Assembly: GCF_022867885.1 (NCBI RefSeq) | Contig: NZ_JALIFP010000001.1 | Span: 310,001 to 374,000, forward strand | DNA: 64,000 nt | From: Lederbergia sp. NSJ-179 | GTDB lineage: Bacteria; Bacillota; Bacilli; Bacillales; Bacillaceae_C | Reading direction: 5' to 3' | Shown: positions 9,813 through 18,211 of the stretch, in pieces | Numbering within the stretch: the stretch's first letter is position 1 | Layout of the letters: each line of letters opens with the position of its first letter | Notes under the pieces: generated by a model | What the model saw: the letters and a program-made list of their open reading frames with translations, nothing else | What the model was told of the DNA's origin: nothing | Database searches by the model: none | Made by a program: the position numbers and the translations under genes

Positions 9813-9968
9813 AAGGATGTTCAAAAAGTCCGGTAAAAATGACACTGCGAATTTCTTCGTTGGCTTGTTTCTCCGCTGCTCATGTATTTAAAAGCATACA
9901 TTCCGCTGCTCGAAACAGCGCCGCCTCGAACTTCTTGGTCCTTTTTATCCTCCTTTTTGAACTCGCAC
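9813..9968 (+). mobile_element. A-type repeat copy A2 (MITE-like, without M module)
   Basis: Forward orientation, with TGTTCAAAAAG at 9818-9828 and CTTTTTGAAC at 9953-9962. The flanking 5-mers are CATAA (9808-9812) and TATAA (9969-9973), matching 4/5. The interior is the simple 146-bp form with ATGTATTTAAAAGCATACAT in the middle. Removing the element and one 5-mer would leave fliE about 25 bp after flgC, with the fliE ribosome site AAGGAG next to the target site. Confidence 0.88.
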
Positions 9969-9988
9969 TATAAGGAGAGAATTTGCTT

Positions 9989-10294
9989 ATGATGATCAAT
10001 AATCATTTAGTAAAGAGTGTAATCAGTTCTGAAAAAAGTCTTGGGCAAGAACAAGCAATGTCACCCTTAAGGGAAAAACCATTTGGAACATACCTCAAAA
10101 ATGCCATAAACGAGGTAAATAGTGCCCAACTACAATCTGAGGAAGCAACTCAAAAATTAATGAATGGACAAAATATAGAATTGCATGATGTAATGATTAC
10201 CGCACAAAAAGCATCTATCACTATGCAAGCTGCTTTAGAAGTCAGAAATAAAGCAGTGGAAGCTTATCAGGAAATGATGAGAATGCAGGTTTAA
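9989..10294 (+). CDS. fliE: Flagellar hook-basal body protein FliE
   Basis: 101 residues from the ATG at 9989 (an upstream in-frame TTG is too close to the ribosome site TAAGGAGAG). FliE links the MS ring to the rod. The C-terminal half carries the family pattern GQNIELHDVMITAQKASI followed by a conserved helix ending AYQEMMRMQV. It is unusual only in being bracketed by two A-type elements, A2 upstream and A3 downstream, the latter overlapping its stop codon through the target duplication. Confidence 0.95.
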   Translation: MMINNHLVKSVISSEKSLGQEQAMSPLREKPFGTYLKNAINEVNSAQLQSEEATQKLMNGQNIELHDVMITAQKASITMQAALEVRNKAVEAYQEMMRMQV

Positions 10295-10380
10295 GCGGAT
10301 GTTCAAAAAGTCACCAAACGACAAGCAACGAATCTCTTCGTTGGTTTACTTCTAATTTGGAGAACTTTTTGAACACGCAC
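10295..10380 (+). mobile_element. A-type repeat copy A3 (short, internally deleted)
   Basis: The smallest A copy, 76 bp between TGTTCAAAAAG (10300-10310) and CTTTTTGAACA (10365-10375). The flanking 5-mers are TTTAA (10290-10294, ending in the fliE stop) and TTTAT (10381-10385). Inside, CAACGAA/TTCGTTG forms a hairpin; TCTTCGTTGG matches the left part of full A copies. The GC-rich right half of A is missing. Confidence 0.8.
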
Positions 10381-10431
10381 TTTATCATTTTTCATATGTT
10401 TTCATTGCAGGATTTAGTAAGGGGCTTATAA

Positions 10432-12030
10432 ATGAAAGAGAAAATAAACACGCAATTTGATCGTTTAAAAGAATACTGGGTTGACAGAACGAGAACTCAG
10501 AAGCTGATGTTCGGCGGGTCTCTTCTTATTATTCTTTTTGTCATTTTTACTATATTCTACTTTACAACAAAGACATCATTTGTTCCGTTGTATACTAATT
10601 TAACCCCTAGTGAAACGGGATCGATTAAAGAGAGTCTTGATGCGAAAGGAATTAAATCGGAAATCACGAATGGTGGTTCAACGATTAAAGTTCCAGAAGA
10701 GAATGCTGAATCTCTTATGGTTGAGCTTGCCGCAGAAGGGATTCCTAAGTCGGGACAAATCGATTATTCCTTCTTTGGTGAAAATGCTGGTTTCGGGATG
10801 ACAGATAATGAATTTAATGTGCTCAAACTTAGTGCGATGCAAACGGAACTAGCTGAACTTATGAAAACTATTGAAGGAATCAATCAGGCAAACGTTAGGA
10901 TTAATTTACCGGATAAAGGTATATTTTTAAATGATTCTACCGAAGAAGCATCTGCTGCGATTGTTTTGCAAACAGAACCCGGTTATGAATTTAATGAGAA
11001 GCAGATTAAATCACTCTATTACTTAGTGTCCAAAGCTGTTCCAAATCTTCCTGTGGAAAATATTGTGATCCGCAATCAGTACCTAGAATATTTTGACTTG
11101 AACCAAGACCAATACGCCGAAAATGGCGTGACCCAACAAATGCAAATAAAAAAACAGGTGGAACGGGATATCCAAAGGCAAGTCCAAAATATGTTGGGAA
11201 CATTAATGGGTTTTGATAAGGTTGTTACTTCTGTAACGGCTGATATCGATTTTACTCAGGAAAATCGCGAAGAAAATATCGCTACACCTGTTGATGAAGA
11301 AAATATGAAAGGGCTGGCCATCAGTGCTCACAAAATCACAGAAACGTATACAGGAAACGGTGATCAAGCCGGTGGAGTGCCACCTACTGGTGATGAGGCG
11401 GATGCGGGTGGTACTGAATATCTAGAGGGAACAGATGGCAATGGTGATTATGAAAAAACAGAAGAAACAATTAATAATGAAATTAATCGAATTCGTAAGA
11501 AAATTGTAGAAAGTCCATATAAAGTTCGTGATCTTGGGATTCAGGTGATGGTGGAACCACCAAATCCAGAGGATGTGAATACCTTTCCTCAAGATCGTAT
11601 ACAAGATATTCGCGATATATTATCGACCATTGTGAAAACATCTATTGATAAAGAAATTGGAACAGATCTTTCTGATGAGGCTGTTGAAAGTAAGGTAAAT
11701 GTTTCCGTACAGCCATTTAATGGGAAGATTGAAACAGAGGAGCCGAAGGGAAGTAGCATTCCTTGGTGGATCTATGTTGTTGGCGGATTACTGTTAATCA
11801 TTATTGCAATCCTCGTCATTTTCTTATTACGTAATCGAAAGGGTAATGAGGAAATAGTAGAGGAAGAGGAAGAATTAGCTGAATCCACAGAAGAACAAGA
11901 GGAAATACCAGATCTTCAAGAAGAAGCAGTACCAGAAACGACAATGAGAAGAAGACAATTAGAAAAATTGGCCAAAGAAAAGCCTGATGAATTTGCAAAG
12001 CTTTTGCGAACATGGTTGGCTGAGGATTAG
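10432..12030 (+). CDS. fliF: Flagellar MS-ring protein FliF
   Basis: 532 residues. FliF builds the membrane/supramembrane ring that seeds the flagellum. The first membrane segment is at about residues 25-46 (LLIILFVIFTIFYF). The periplasmic ring-building motifs follow, with PLYTNLTPSE, GIPKSGQIDYS and LAELMKTIEGINQANV. A variable acidic and Gly-rich loop lies at about 295-345. The second membrane segment is near 443-465 (VVGGLLLIIIAILVIFLL), and the cytoplasmic tail ending EFAKLLRTWLAED binds FliG. A Glu-rich linker (EEEEELAEST) lies between. It follows A3 by 51 bp; its start is preceded by GTAAGGGGCTTATAA. Confidence 0.97.
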   Translation: MKEKINTQFDRLKEYWVDRTRTQKLMFGGSLLIILFVIFTIFYFTTKTSFVPLYTNLTPSETGSIKESLDAKGIKSEITNGGSTIKVPEENAESLMVELAAEGIPKSGQIDYSFFGENAGFGMTDNEFNVLKLSAMQTELAELMKTIEGINQANVRINLPDKGIFLNDSTEEASAAIVLQTEPGYEFNEKQIKSLYYLVSKAVPNLPVENIVIRNQYLEYFDLNQDQYAENGVTQQMQIKKQVERDIQRQVQNMLGTLMGFDKVVTSVTADIDFTQENREENIATPVDEENMKGLAISAHKITETYTGNGDQAGGVPPTGDEADAGGTEYLEGTDGNGDYEKTEETINNEINRIRKKIVESPYKVRDLGIQVMVEPPNPEDVNTFPQDRIQDIRDILSTIVKTSIDKEIGTDLSDEAVESKVNVSVQPFNGKIETEEPKGSSIPWWIYVVGGLLLIIIAILVIFLLRNRKGNEEIVEEEEELAESTEEQEEIPDLQEEAVPETTMRRRQLEKLAKEKPDEFAKLLRTWLAED

Positions 12031-12041
12031 GAGTGTTATTT

Positions 12042-13049
12042 TTGTCTAAAAAAGGCTTATCAGGCAAACAGAAGGCGGCGATTCTCTTAATTTCTTTAGG
12101 ACCTGACGTTGCTTCATCAGTATATAAACATTTATCTGAAGAAGAAATTGAAAAACTCACTTTAGAAATATCGAATGTGCGAAAGGTAGAAGCCCATGCA
12201 AAAGAGGATGTCCTTGATGAGTTTCACCAAATCGCCCTAGCGCAAGATTATATTTCTCAAGGAGGAATAGGTTATGCCAAAACCGTTTTAGAGAAGGCAT
12301 TAGGTGAGGAACAGGCTCTAGCGATTATCAATCGTTTGACATCATCCCTACAGGTTCGCCCGTTTGATTTTGCTCGCAAGGCGGATGCTGCTCAAATATT
12401 AAATTTTATCCAAAATGAACATCCGCAAACGATCGCTTTAATTTTGTCCTATTTAGATCCTGAAAAAGCGGGACAAATTTTATCAGAACTCCCGCAAAAT
12501 ATGCAAATGGACATCGCTAAGCGGATTGCTGTAATGGATCGAACATCACCAGAGGTCATTAGTGAGGTTGAGTCGATCCTCGAAAGGAAACTTTCAGCAA
12601 CCGTGACACAAGATTATACACAGACAGGCGGAATTGAAGCTGTTGTTGAGGTATTAAACGGAGTGGATCGATCCACTGAAAAAACCATTTTAGATGCCCT
12701 ATCGATTGAAGATCCGGATTTAGCAGAAGAGATTAAGAAACGCATGTTTGTTTTCGAGGATATTGTCACACTTGATAATCGTTCGATTCAACGAGTGATT
12801 CGTGAATGTGAAAATGAAGATTTATTATTAGCATTGAAAATTTCAAGTGATGAAGTGAAAGAAGTCATCTATCGTAATATGTCCTCTAGAATGGTTGAAA
12901 CAGTGAAAGAAGAAATGGAATTTATGGGACCTGTTAGATTACGGGATGTAGAGGAATCTCAATCAAATATCGTCGCCATTATTCGTAGATTAGAAGAATC
13001 TGGTGAAATTATCGTCGCTCGTGGGGGAGGAGATGATATTATTGTCTAG
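12042..13049 (+). CDS. fliG: Flagellar motor switch protein FliG
   Basis: 335 residues from the TTG at 12042, which follows TTAGGAG at good spacing and gives MSKKGLSGKQKAAILLISLG, matching the family N-terminus. FliG forms the C-ring torque ring. The EHPQ motif is present (NEHPQTIALILSYL). The C-terminal charged torque helix region contains DLAEEIKKRMFVFEDI and LDNRSIQRVIREC. It overlaps fliH by 8 nt, suggesting translational coupling. Confidence 0.97.
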   Translation: MSKKGLSGKQKAAILLISLGPDVASSVYKHLSEEEIEKLTLEISNVRKVEAHAKEDVLDEFHQIALAQDYISQGGIGYAKTVLEKALGEEQALAIINRLTSSLQVRPFDFARKADAAQILNFIQNEHPQTIALILSYLDPEKAGQILSELPQNMQMDIAKRIAVMDRTSPEVISEVESILERKLSATVTQDYTQTGGIEAVVEVLNGVDRSTEKTILDALSIEDPDLAEEIKKRMFVFEDIVTLDNRSIQRVIRECENEDLLLALKISSDEVKEVIYRNMSSRMVETVKEEMEFMGPVRLRDVEESQSNIVAIIRRLEESGEIIVARGGGDDIIV

Positions 13050-13812
13050 GCTTTTTAAAAGCAACAAGAGACAAGATCAAAAAGAAAATCCTAAGATGAT
13101 CCGTATTAAGCCTATCCAAATAGAGAATAAAGAACAGAATGGTGCCGCTAAGCCCCTCAACCACTTTGAGGAAGAGAATCAAATCATTGCTAAGGCGAAT
13201 AGCAAAGCGGCGATATTGCTAAATGAAGCGAAACAGCAGGCTGAAGGATTAATAGCGGATATAAAAAAGCAACAGAATCAATGGGAACAGGAAAAAAAAG
13301 CGTTGACTCAAGAAGCATATGAGGAAGGTCTTCAGATTGGATTAAATGAGGGAAGGCAACAAGGATATAACGAATACAAACGAGAACTTGAGCAAGCCAA
13401 ACAAATTGTGGATCAATCTAAAATAGCGTATGAAGAATATATTCATCGTTCGGAGCAGGACATATTGGAATTAGCAATCGCTTCTGCTGAAAGGATTATA
13501 AGATACAGTTTAGAGGAAGATCATGATAAATTTATACCGCTCGTAAAAGCAGCATTGAAAGAAGTGCGAAACTGTAAAGAAATCCAGATTTATGTTCACC
13601 CTTCGCAATATGAATTACTTTTATCGGAAAAACAAGAAATTGAAGCCGTTTTTCCGAAAAATGTTGAATGTTTCATCTATCCGGATACTGACTTAGAGGA
13701 GTTCGCCTGTCAAATTGAATCGGAGACCGGCAGGGTGGATGCAAATATTACAAGCCAACTTCATGAACTGAAAGAAAAATTATTAGAGATTTTGTTAGGT
13801 GAGCAATCATGA
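13042..13812 (+). CDS. fliH: Flagellar export regulator FliH
   Basis: 256 residues from the TTG at 13042, which is correctly spaced from GGGAGGAG (13025-13032); an in-frame ATG at 13033 is too close. FliH is the peripheral stalk of the flagellar export ATPase and inhibits FliI. The middle is a long charged coiled coil with a short glycine-spaced run (EEGLQIGLNEGRQQGYNEYK), typical of FliH GxxxG repeats. The C-terminal part resembles V-type ATPase subunit E. It overlaps the fliI start by 4 nt. Confidence 0.93.
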   Translation: MSRLFKSNKRQDQKENPKMIRIKPIQIENKEQNGAAKPLNHFEEENQIIAKANSKAAILLNEAKQQAEGLIADIKKQQNQWEQEKKALTQEAYEEGLQIGLNEGRQQGYNEYKRELEQAKQIVDQSKIAYEEYIHRSEQDILELAIASAERIIRYSLEEDHDKFIPLVKAALKEVRNCKEIQIYVHPSQYELLLSEKQEIEAVFPKNVECFIYPDTDLEEFACQIESETGRVDANITSQLHELKEKLLEILLGEQS

Positions 13813-15134
13813 TGGCGAAGGACTTATTGCCGCTCATCAAAACGGTTCATACGTATAAACGTTATGGGAAAGTAAGCAAAGTTGTAGGCTTAATGATTGA
13901 ATCTAAAGGTCCAGAAAGTTCTATCGGTGATGTCTGCTATATCCATGTAGGAGTGGGTACAGCCAAAAGAAAGATCATGGCTGAAGTGGTCGGCTTTAAG
14001 GAGCAACATATTATCTTAATGCCCTATACGAATATCCGTGAGATTGCACCAGGAAGTTTAGTAGAGACCTCTTCGAAACCTTTACAAATCAAAGTTGGGA
14101 CTGAGTTAATTGGTAGGGTGGTAGATCCGCTCGGGAAACCAATGGATGGGTTTGGGATTCCTAGAGGGATGAAGACAACGAATACGGATAAAGTACCACC
14201 AAATCCTTTAAGTAGACCACCGATTTCAGAACAGTTGGAAGTAGGGGTTCGTTCTATTGATAGTTTATTGACGGTAGGAAAAGGACAAAGACTAGGGATC
14301 TTTGCTGGTAGTGGGGTTGGGAAAAGTACACTACTTGGTATGATTGCACGGAATACAGAGGCTGATATTAATGTGATTGCTTTAATTGGTGAACGAGGCA
14401 GAGAAGTTAGAGAATTCATCGAGAGGGATTTAGGGCCGGAAGGATTAAGAAAATCGATAATTGTCGCAGCAACCTCTGATATGCCAGCCTTAATGAGAAT
14501 AAAAGGAGCTTTTACAGCGACAGCGATTGCTGAATATTTTCGAGATAAAGGTAAAGATGTCATGTTTATGATGGATTCTGTTACCCGGGTCGCAATGGGT
14601 CAAAGGGAAATCGGGCTTGCTGTGGGGGAACCGCCCGCTACAAAAGGGTACACTCCCTCAGTATTTTCCATTTTGCCACAACTACTTGAACGAACTGGTA
14701 CAAATGAATACGGATCAATCACAGCTTTTTATACGGTTTTAGTGGATGGGGATGATATGAATGAACCGATTGCCGATGCTGTAAGAGGTATATTAGATGG
14801 TCATATTGTTCTTGACCGTGCGCTTGCCAATAAAGGCCAATTTCCTGCTATTAATATACTAAAAAGTGTAAGCAGGCTGATGAACGAGTTAGTTTCTAGC
14901 AAACATCAAGCGGCGGCAGAAAAAGTTCGTGAAATGCTAAGTACCTATTTAAATTCTGAAGATCTTATTCATATAGGTGCCTATAAACGTGGATCTTCAA
15001 AAGAAATTGATCAAGCCATTGACTTTTATCCCCATATTTTATCATTTTTAAAACAAAAAACGGAGGAAAAAATATCGATGGATCAAAGTATTCATGAGTT
15101 GATTCAACTAATAGAACCAGGTGAACATAATTGA
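13809..15134 (+). CDS. fliI: Flagellum-specific ATPase FliI
   Basis: 441 residues. This is the ATPase of the flagellar type III export apparatus, homologous to F1-beta. Walker A AGSGVGKST lies near residues 165-173 and Walker B near VMFMMDSVTR. IGERGREVREFIERDLG and DGHIVLDRALANKGQFPAI are conserved. Tandem ATG codons at 13809 and 13812 both fit the ribosome site AGGTGAG; the first overlaps the fliH stop (ATGA). Confidence 0.97.
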   Translation: MMAKDLLPLIKTVHTYKRYGKVSKVVGLMIESKGPESSIGDVCYIHVGVGTAKRKIMAEVVGFKEQHIILMPYTNIREIAPGSLVETSSKPLQIKVGTELIGRVVDPLGKPMDGFGIPRGMKTTNTDKVPPNPLSRPPISEQLEVGVRSIDSLLTVGKGQRLGIFAGSGVGKSTLLGMIARNTEADINVIALIGERGREVREFIERDLGPEGLRKSIIVAATSDMPALMRIKGAFTATAIAEYFRDKGKDVMFMMDSVTRVAMGQREIGLAVGEPPATKGYTPSVFSILPQLLERTGTNEYGSITAFYTVLVDGDDMNEPIADAVRGILDGHIVLDRALANKGQFPAINILKSVSRLMNELVSSKHQAAAEKVREMLSTYLNSEDLIHIGAYKRGSSKEIDQAIDFYPHILSFLKQKTEEKISMDQSIHELIQLIEPGEHN

Positions 15135-15577
15135 GCTACCAATACAAATTTCAAAAAATTTTAATGCTAAAAGAGAAAGAAAAAGAAGAATCGCTAAATA
15201 CTTATCAGGAATCTGTAAAAAAATTCACTACTGCCGCAGAACATCTTTATGATTTACTTAAAAAAAAGGAAGATCTAGAGAAATTTCAATCCCAAGAATT
15301 ATCTGGCGGGTTATCTGTCGATAAAATAAGACATTATCAGCATTTTATTGCAAATTTGGAAAAATCAATCAAACATGCACAGGGACTTGTTATACATGCA
15401 CGCAATGTTATGAATTGGCATGAGGAAAAATTGAAAGAAAGTAATATTGAAGTGAAAAAATATGAAAAACTAAAAGAGAAAAGTTATCAAGCATATTTGG
15501 AAGTGGTCAATAAAACGGAAAATTTGAACCTCGATGAATTTTCCTCAAGGCAATATTTTTATCGAGGGGGAAATTAG
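15131..15577 (+). CDS. fliJ: Flagellar export chaperone FliJ
   Basis: 148 residues from a TTG that overlaps the fliI stop (TTGA). FliJ is the coiled-coil central stalk of the FliI hexamer and an escort for export substrates. The start SYQYKFQKILMLKEKEKEES and the nearly all-helical, Lys/Glu-rich composition match the family, as does the central DKIRHYQHFIANLEKSI. Confidence 0.93.
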   Translation: MSYQYKFQKILMLKEKEKEESLNTYQESVKKFTTAAEHLYDLLKKKEDLEKFQSQELSGGLSVDKIRHYQHFIANLEKSIKHAQGLVIHARNVMNWHEEKLKESNIEVKKYEKLKEKSYQAYLEVVNKTENLNLDEFSSRQYFYRGGN

Positions 15578-15585
15578 GTGAGAAA

Positions 15586-16182
15586 GTGGAAAAGGCCTTG
15601 AAAAAACAGAAGACTGAAAAAGAAAGAACTTTTTTTCAACGCTTTATTTATTGGGTTTTGATTCCGCTTTTGGTTGCACTCTTTCTAGGACTTTTAATTG
15701 CTTCCTTTGCAGGTGTAAATGTCTTTCAACAGGCAAAGGAACTTGGGGAAAAGATTCCATTCATTTCGAGTGTGGACGACCAGAAAGAAAAGGAACGTAT
15801 AGCTGAATATAAAGACAAAATGATTCAACTAGATGCAGAGATTCAAAATAAAAGTGCTGAAATCGAGCAGCTCAAAAAACAAATCGAGGAAAAAGATGCT
15901 GAAAAAGAACATTATGTGCTGGAGAAGCAAGGATTAGAAGAGACCATCGAAGAGTTAAAAGAAATACAAGCGGAAAATAAAAGAGCATTCAAAGATATTG
16001 TTTCAACCTATCAATCCATGTCACCTAAGAAAGCTGCTCCCATAATCTTGAACATGAAAGAGGAGGAAGCGGTAAAAATCTTAACTCATCTACAAACTGA
16101 ATCTTTAGCAAAAATATTGGAAAATATGCCACCTGATAAAGCAGCAAAGTATATGGAGAAAATCTCCGCCAATGCCAACTAA
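15586..16182 (+). CDS. ylxF: YlxF/MotE-like membrane coiled-coil protein
   Basis: 198 residues from the GTG at 15586, with TTAGGTGAGAA upstream. One N-terminal membrane segment (about 22-45, VLIPLLVALFLGLLIASFAG), a long coiled coil (about 65-135) and a C-terminal MgtE-N-like helical domain (about 140-195, with YQSMSPKKAAPIILNM and ILENMPPDKAAKYME) match the protein encoded between fliJ and fliK in Bacillus. MotE-type relatives act as motor or export chaperones; the Bacillus role is not firmly established. Confidence 0.85.
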   Translation: MEKALKKQKTEKERTFFQRFIYWVLIPLLVALFLGLLIASFAGVNVFQQAKELGEKIPFISSVDDQKEKERIAEYKDKMIQLDAEIQNKSAEIEQLKKQIEEKDAEKEHYVLEKQGLEETIEELKEIQAENKRAFKDIVSTYQSMSPKKAAPIILNMKEEEAVKILTHLQTESLAKILENMPPDKAAKYMEKISANAN

Positions 16183-16226
16183 ACGGTGACTGCCCGTTCA
16201 TAAGGGAGAAAGGAGGTGGATCGTGA

Positions 16227-17492
16227 TTGGAAATGAATAAACTGGATCTTGGCCTCCTAACATTAGGGGCGACAAATTTACCATCTGGGCCTGCATTGGA
16301 GCAAACGGCAGAATTCCAACTGATTATGGAGAACTTATTGGGAGAAGCACATGCCTTATTTGAAGAAATTCCAACACCGCAAACGGAAGAGATCAAGTTG
16401 CCGATAGAAAAAATATTGGAATGGATGACAGTGGAGGACTCAGAATTGAAATTGGTGAACGAGGATGACAAAAATCTGGATTTGCCATCCATAATGACAG
16501 AACAATATCCAGATTGGCAAACAGTGATTTCACAAATTAATGATTGGTTAGAAGAAAAAACAGATTTTCGTCCTGTCGAAGACCAACAAAATCATGTTTT
16601 AATGGCTCATATTCAACTATTACAAGCTTTAAATAACTTAGAACCATCGGCTTGGTCTGATATACCTGAAGAACCATTAGCGACTTTTATAAAAATAGGG
16701 AAAGAGCTTCAATCTCTTTCTAAACAGATGGGTCTTTCTGGAAAAGAGATGGGGCAGCTAGTAGAAATGGCTCGTTTATCACATTCATTATTCGAACGGC
16801 TCCAACAAGTGGCAAAATTACAAACAATAGAAGAGAGTATACCTAAAGCTTTTTCCCATATGAATGATCAAGAAAAGTCGCTTATTTTACATAGACAAAC
16901 CTTTCATCATTTATCTAATCAAATAGCAACAGATCAGAGGATGCAAACAGAAAAAACCGCTTTGATTCAAGAGTCTATTCCAAAGGAAACAATTGGGAAT
17001 CAATCCAATTTATCACGCCTAGAATTGCTCCAACTCAATGTGGAGAAGCCGATTGATCAACAACCAGCCTTTCGAAGTTTTATTAGAGAACTAGCCAATC
17101 AAATGGGCCGGTCGAATTTTACTCAAACCCCACATGCGGCAAAACTTACGATTAGGCTTTATCCAGCAGAATTGGGCTCGCTCAGAGTCGAGTTATTGCA
17201 AAAGGATGGAGTCATGACCGCGAGATTTCTAGCCTCCACTGCAACAGCTAAAGAGCTGCTTGATGTGCAATTGCATAGTCTCAAGTCTGCTTTTTCACAG
17301 CAGAACATTGCAGTTGATCGCATAGAAGTCTCCATTAGTGATCCTAGTCAGTTGAAATATACAAATCAACATGGTCGTAGCGGGCAAGATCAGCATGATC
17401 AACAAGCATACCAAGAGGAAAAAAAACAGTCTGATCATGAATCCAATTTTCAAGAGACAATAAACCAGGTTTTATTTGAAACGGAGGTGTAA
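16227..17492 (+). CDS. fliK: Flagellar hook-length control protein FliK
   Basis: 421 residues from the TTG at 16227, 8 nt after AGGAGGTG; an ATG two codons later is the alternative. FliK is the molecular ruler that triggers the export switch from hook to filament proteins. The first 280 residues are poorly conserved and mostly helical. The C-terminal switch domain is clear: LTIRLYPAELGSLRVELL, GVMTARFLAST and LKSAFSQQNIAVDRIEVS. A hydrophilic Gln/His/Asp tail follows. flgD begins 6 bp downstream. Confidence 0.93.
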   Translation: MEMNKLDLGLLTLGATNLPSGPALEQTAEFQLIMENLLGEAHALFEEIPTPQTEEIKLPIEKILEWMTVEDSELKLVNEDDKNLDLPSIMTEQYPDWQTVISQINDWLEEKTDFRPVEDQQNHVLMAHIQLLQALNNLEPSAWSDIPEEPLATFIKIGKELQSLSKQMGLSGKEMGQLVEMARLSHSLFERLQQVAKLQTIEESIPKAFSHMNDQEKSLILHRQTFHHLSNQIATDQRMQTEKTALIQESIPKETIGNQSNLSRLELLQLNVEKPIDQQPAFRSFIRELANQMGRSNFTQTPHAAKLTIRLYPAELGSLRVELLQKDGVMTARFLASTATAKELLDVQLHSLKSAFSQQNIAVDRIEVSISDPSQLKYTNQHGRSGQDQHDQQAYQEEKKQSDHESNFQETINQVLFETEV

Positions 17493-17498
17493 AGGGAA

Positions 17499-18128
17499 AT
17501 GTCCACTTCAATTGATCCCGATTTGTTCTATTCATCTGTGCAAAAAAGAGAAGTGAAAACAGGGAATGATATATTGGGAAAAGATGACTTTTTGAAACTA
17601 TTAATGACCCAATTACAAAATCAGGATCCGATGAACCCAATGGAAGATAATGAATTTATATCACAGATGGCGACATTTTCTTCCCTTGAACAGATGACAA
17701 ATATGAACAATTCCATAGAGAAACTTGTGCAATTAGAAACGCAATCAAGCCTAATAGATTTCAGTCGTTTTGTTGGAAAAGAGGTCACTTGGCATAATGT
17801 GGTAAATGACACTGAAACCGATGAAGCGACAGTGAAAGAAGGAAAGGGAGTGGTGACCTCTGTTCAGTTTGTCGGGGATAGCGTGAAATTCATTTTAGAG
17901 GATGGGACGGAACTTTTTCCTGCAAATATTTCCCAAGTGAATCAAACATCCCATGAATCCCCATTAGTCCAAGCGAGCAGTTTGATTGGTAAAAAGATTA
18001 CATGGAAAGAAGAGGACGAGCAAATTCAGGATATTGTCCAAGCGGTTATTCAAAAAGATGGGGGTATCCTGTTTTTAACAAATAATGATCAACAGATAGA
18101 ACCAAGTCGATTGATAAAAGTTCAGTAA
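17499..18128 (+). CDS. flgD: Flagellar hook-capping protein FlgD
   Basis: 209 residues, longer than the roughly 140 of Bacillus subtilis. FlgD is the scaffold cap needed for hook assembly. The N-terminal export and assembly region DDFLKLLMTQLQNQDPMNPM and FISQMATFSSLEQMTNMN is canonical. The C-terminal part has two similar modules: one starting FVGKEVTWHN (about residue 91), ending with LFPANISQV, and one starting LIGKKITWKE (about 162), ending with IEPSRLIKV. This looks like an internal duplication. Confidence 0.95.
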   Translation: MSTSIDPDLFYSSVQKREVKTGNDILGKDDFLKLLMTQLQNQDPMNPMEDNEFISQMATFSSLEQMTNMNNSIEKLVQLETQSSLIDFSRFVGKEVTWHNVVNDTETDEATVKEGKGVVTSVQFVGDSVKFILEDGTELFPANISQVNQTSHESPLVQASSLIGKKITWKEEDEQIQDIVQAVIQKDGGILFLTNNDQQIEPSRLIKVQ

Positions 18129-18211
18129 GATATTACGGATATGCAGGACCTAATAAGCATGCTAACGGCCGCTGACTGACAGCAGCGGCATAGTAGGGAG
18201 GAGAAAAAATT

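Noticed and set aside
14024-14563. Long antisense open frames (for example 14024-14563 and 38138-38650)
   Set aside because: They are mirror frames of fliI and of tsf, whose products are clearly conserved on the + strand. No ribosome sites or protein-like composition support them.
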